Of a DNA stretch of 44,052 bases, positions 44,042 through 44,052 are shown in pieces. The notes beneath the pieces are model-generated. The model had not been told where the DNA came from and made no database searches. It was given only the letters and a program-made list of their open reading frames with translations. This stretch comes from Streptomyces bohaiensis. Its GTDB lineage: Bacteria > Actinomycetota > Actinomycetes > Streptomycetales > Streptomycetaceae. The stretch is taken from assembly GCF_012033785.1 (NCBI RefSeq), contig NZ_JAAVJC010000016.1, forward strand, positions 1-44,052. Reading direction: 5' to 3'. The position numbers were made by a program, and so were the translations under genes. Each line of letters opens with the position of its first letter. The stretch's first letter is position 1.

Positions 44042-44052
44042 GGGCGCCGGCT

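Overview
The window is high-GC actinobacterial DNA from a Streptomyces or a close relative. Support comes from the third-position GC bias, GTG starts, the XRE(DUF5753)/DUF397 pair, a SCO4848-family membrane protein, sdhC-sdhD-sdhA-sdhB order and a DUF3017 gene near mdh. From memory, the backbone runs in the same order as the Streptomyces coelicolor SCO4825-SCO4880 segment, reversed. No rRNA, tRNA, CRISPR array or intact insertion sequence was seen.

Left part (1-10 kb): the start of a DUF6716 putative glycosyltransferase preceded by PHO-box-like repeats, a methylmalonyl-CoA mutase large subunit, an ECF sigma factor with a repetitive tail, a GH20 beta-N-acetylhexosaminidase and the succinate dehydrogenase operon. 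The sdhB frame has no stop at its usual end. It runs on into a lipoprotein gene, which marks the edge of an accessory stretch.

Middle part (about 10-25 kb): an accessory region. It holds two paralogous AMIN-like lipoproteins with conserved leaders, a frameshifted alpha/beta hydrolase, two membrane proteins, and a graspetide RiPP cluster (precursor, ATP-grasp ligase, PIMT-like methyltransferase) with a divergent XRE regulator and an HD-domain gene. It also holds regulator and HD-gene remnants, a frameshifted NUDIX hydrolase, a SAM methyltransferase, an XRE/DUF397 pair, three small uncharacterised genes and a frameshifted gene of unknown function. The RiPP cluster is the best candidate for an undescribed natural-product system. 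Its gene set matches aspartimide-bearing graspetides of the fuscimiditide type.

Right part (25-44 kb): mostly housekeeping. There is a family 5 solute-binding protein, a carboxypeptidase-regulatory-like protein, a metallophosphoesterase with its SCO4848-type partner, a D,D-carboxypeptidase, a YihY/BrkB protein, a 2H phosphoesterase, trpS, ornithine aminotransferase and mdh. A choline/betaine module follows (betaine-aldehyde-type dehydrogenase, GMC oxidoreductase, betaine-binding lipoprotein, BCCT carrier), then DUF3017.

Four reading frames in the accessory region are open or shifted in ways that suggest one-base errors or real decay (sdhB, alpha/beta hydrolase, NUDIX, 24.0-24.9 kb gene). Three of them coincide with G runs. 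These should be checked against reads before any evolutionary reading.
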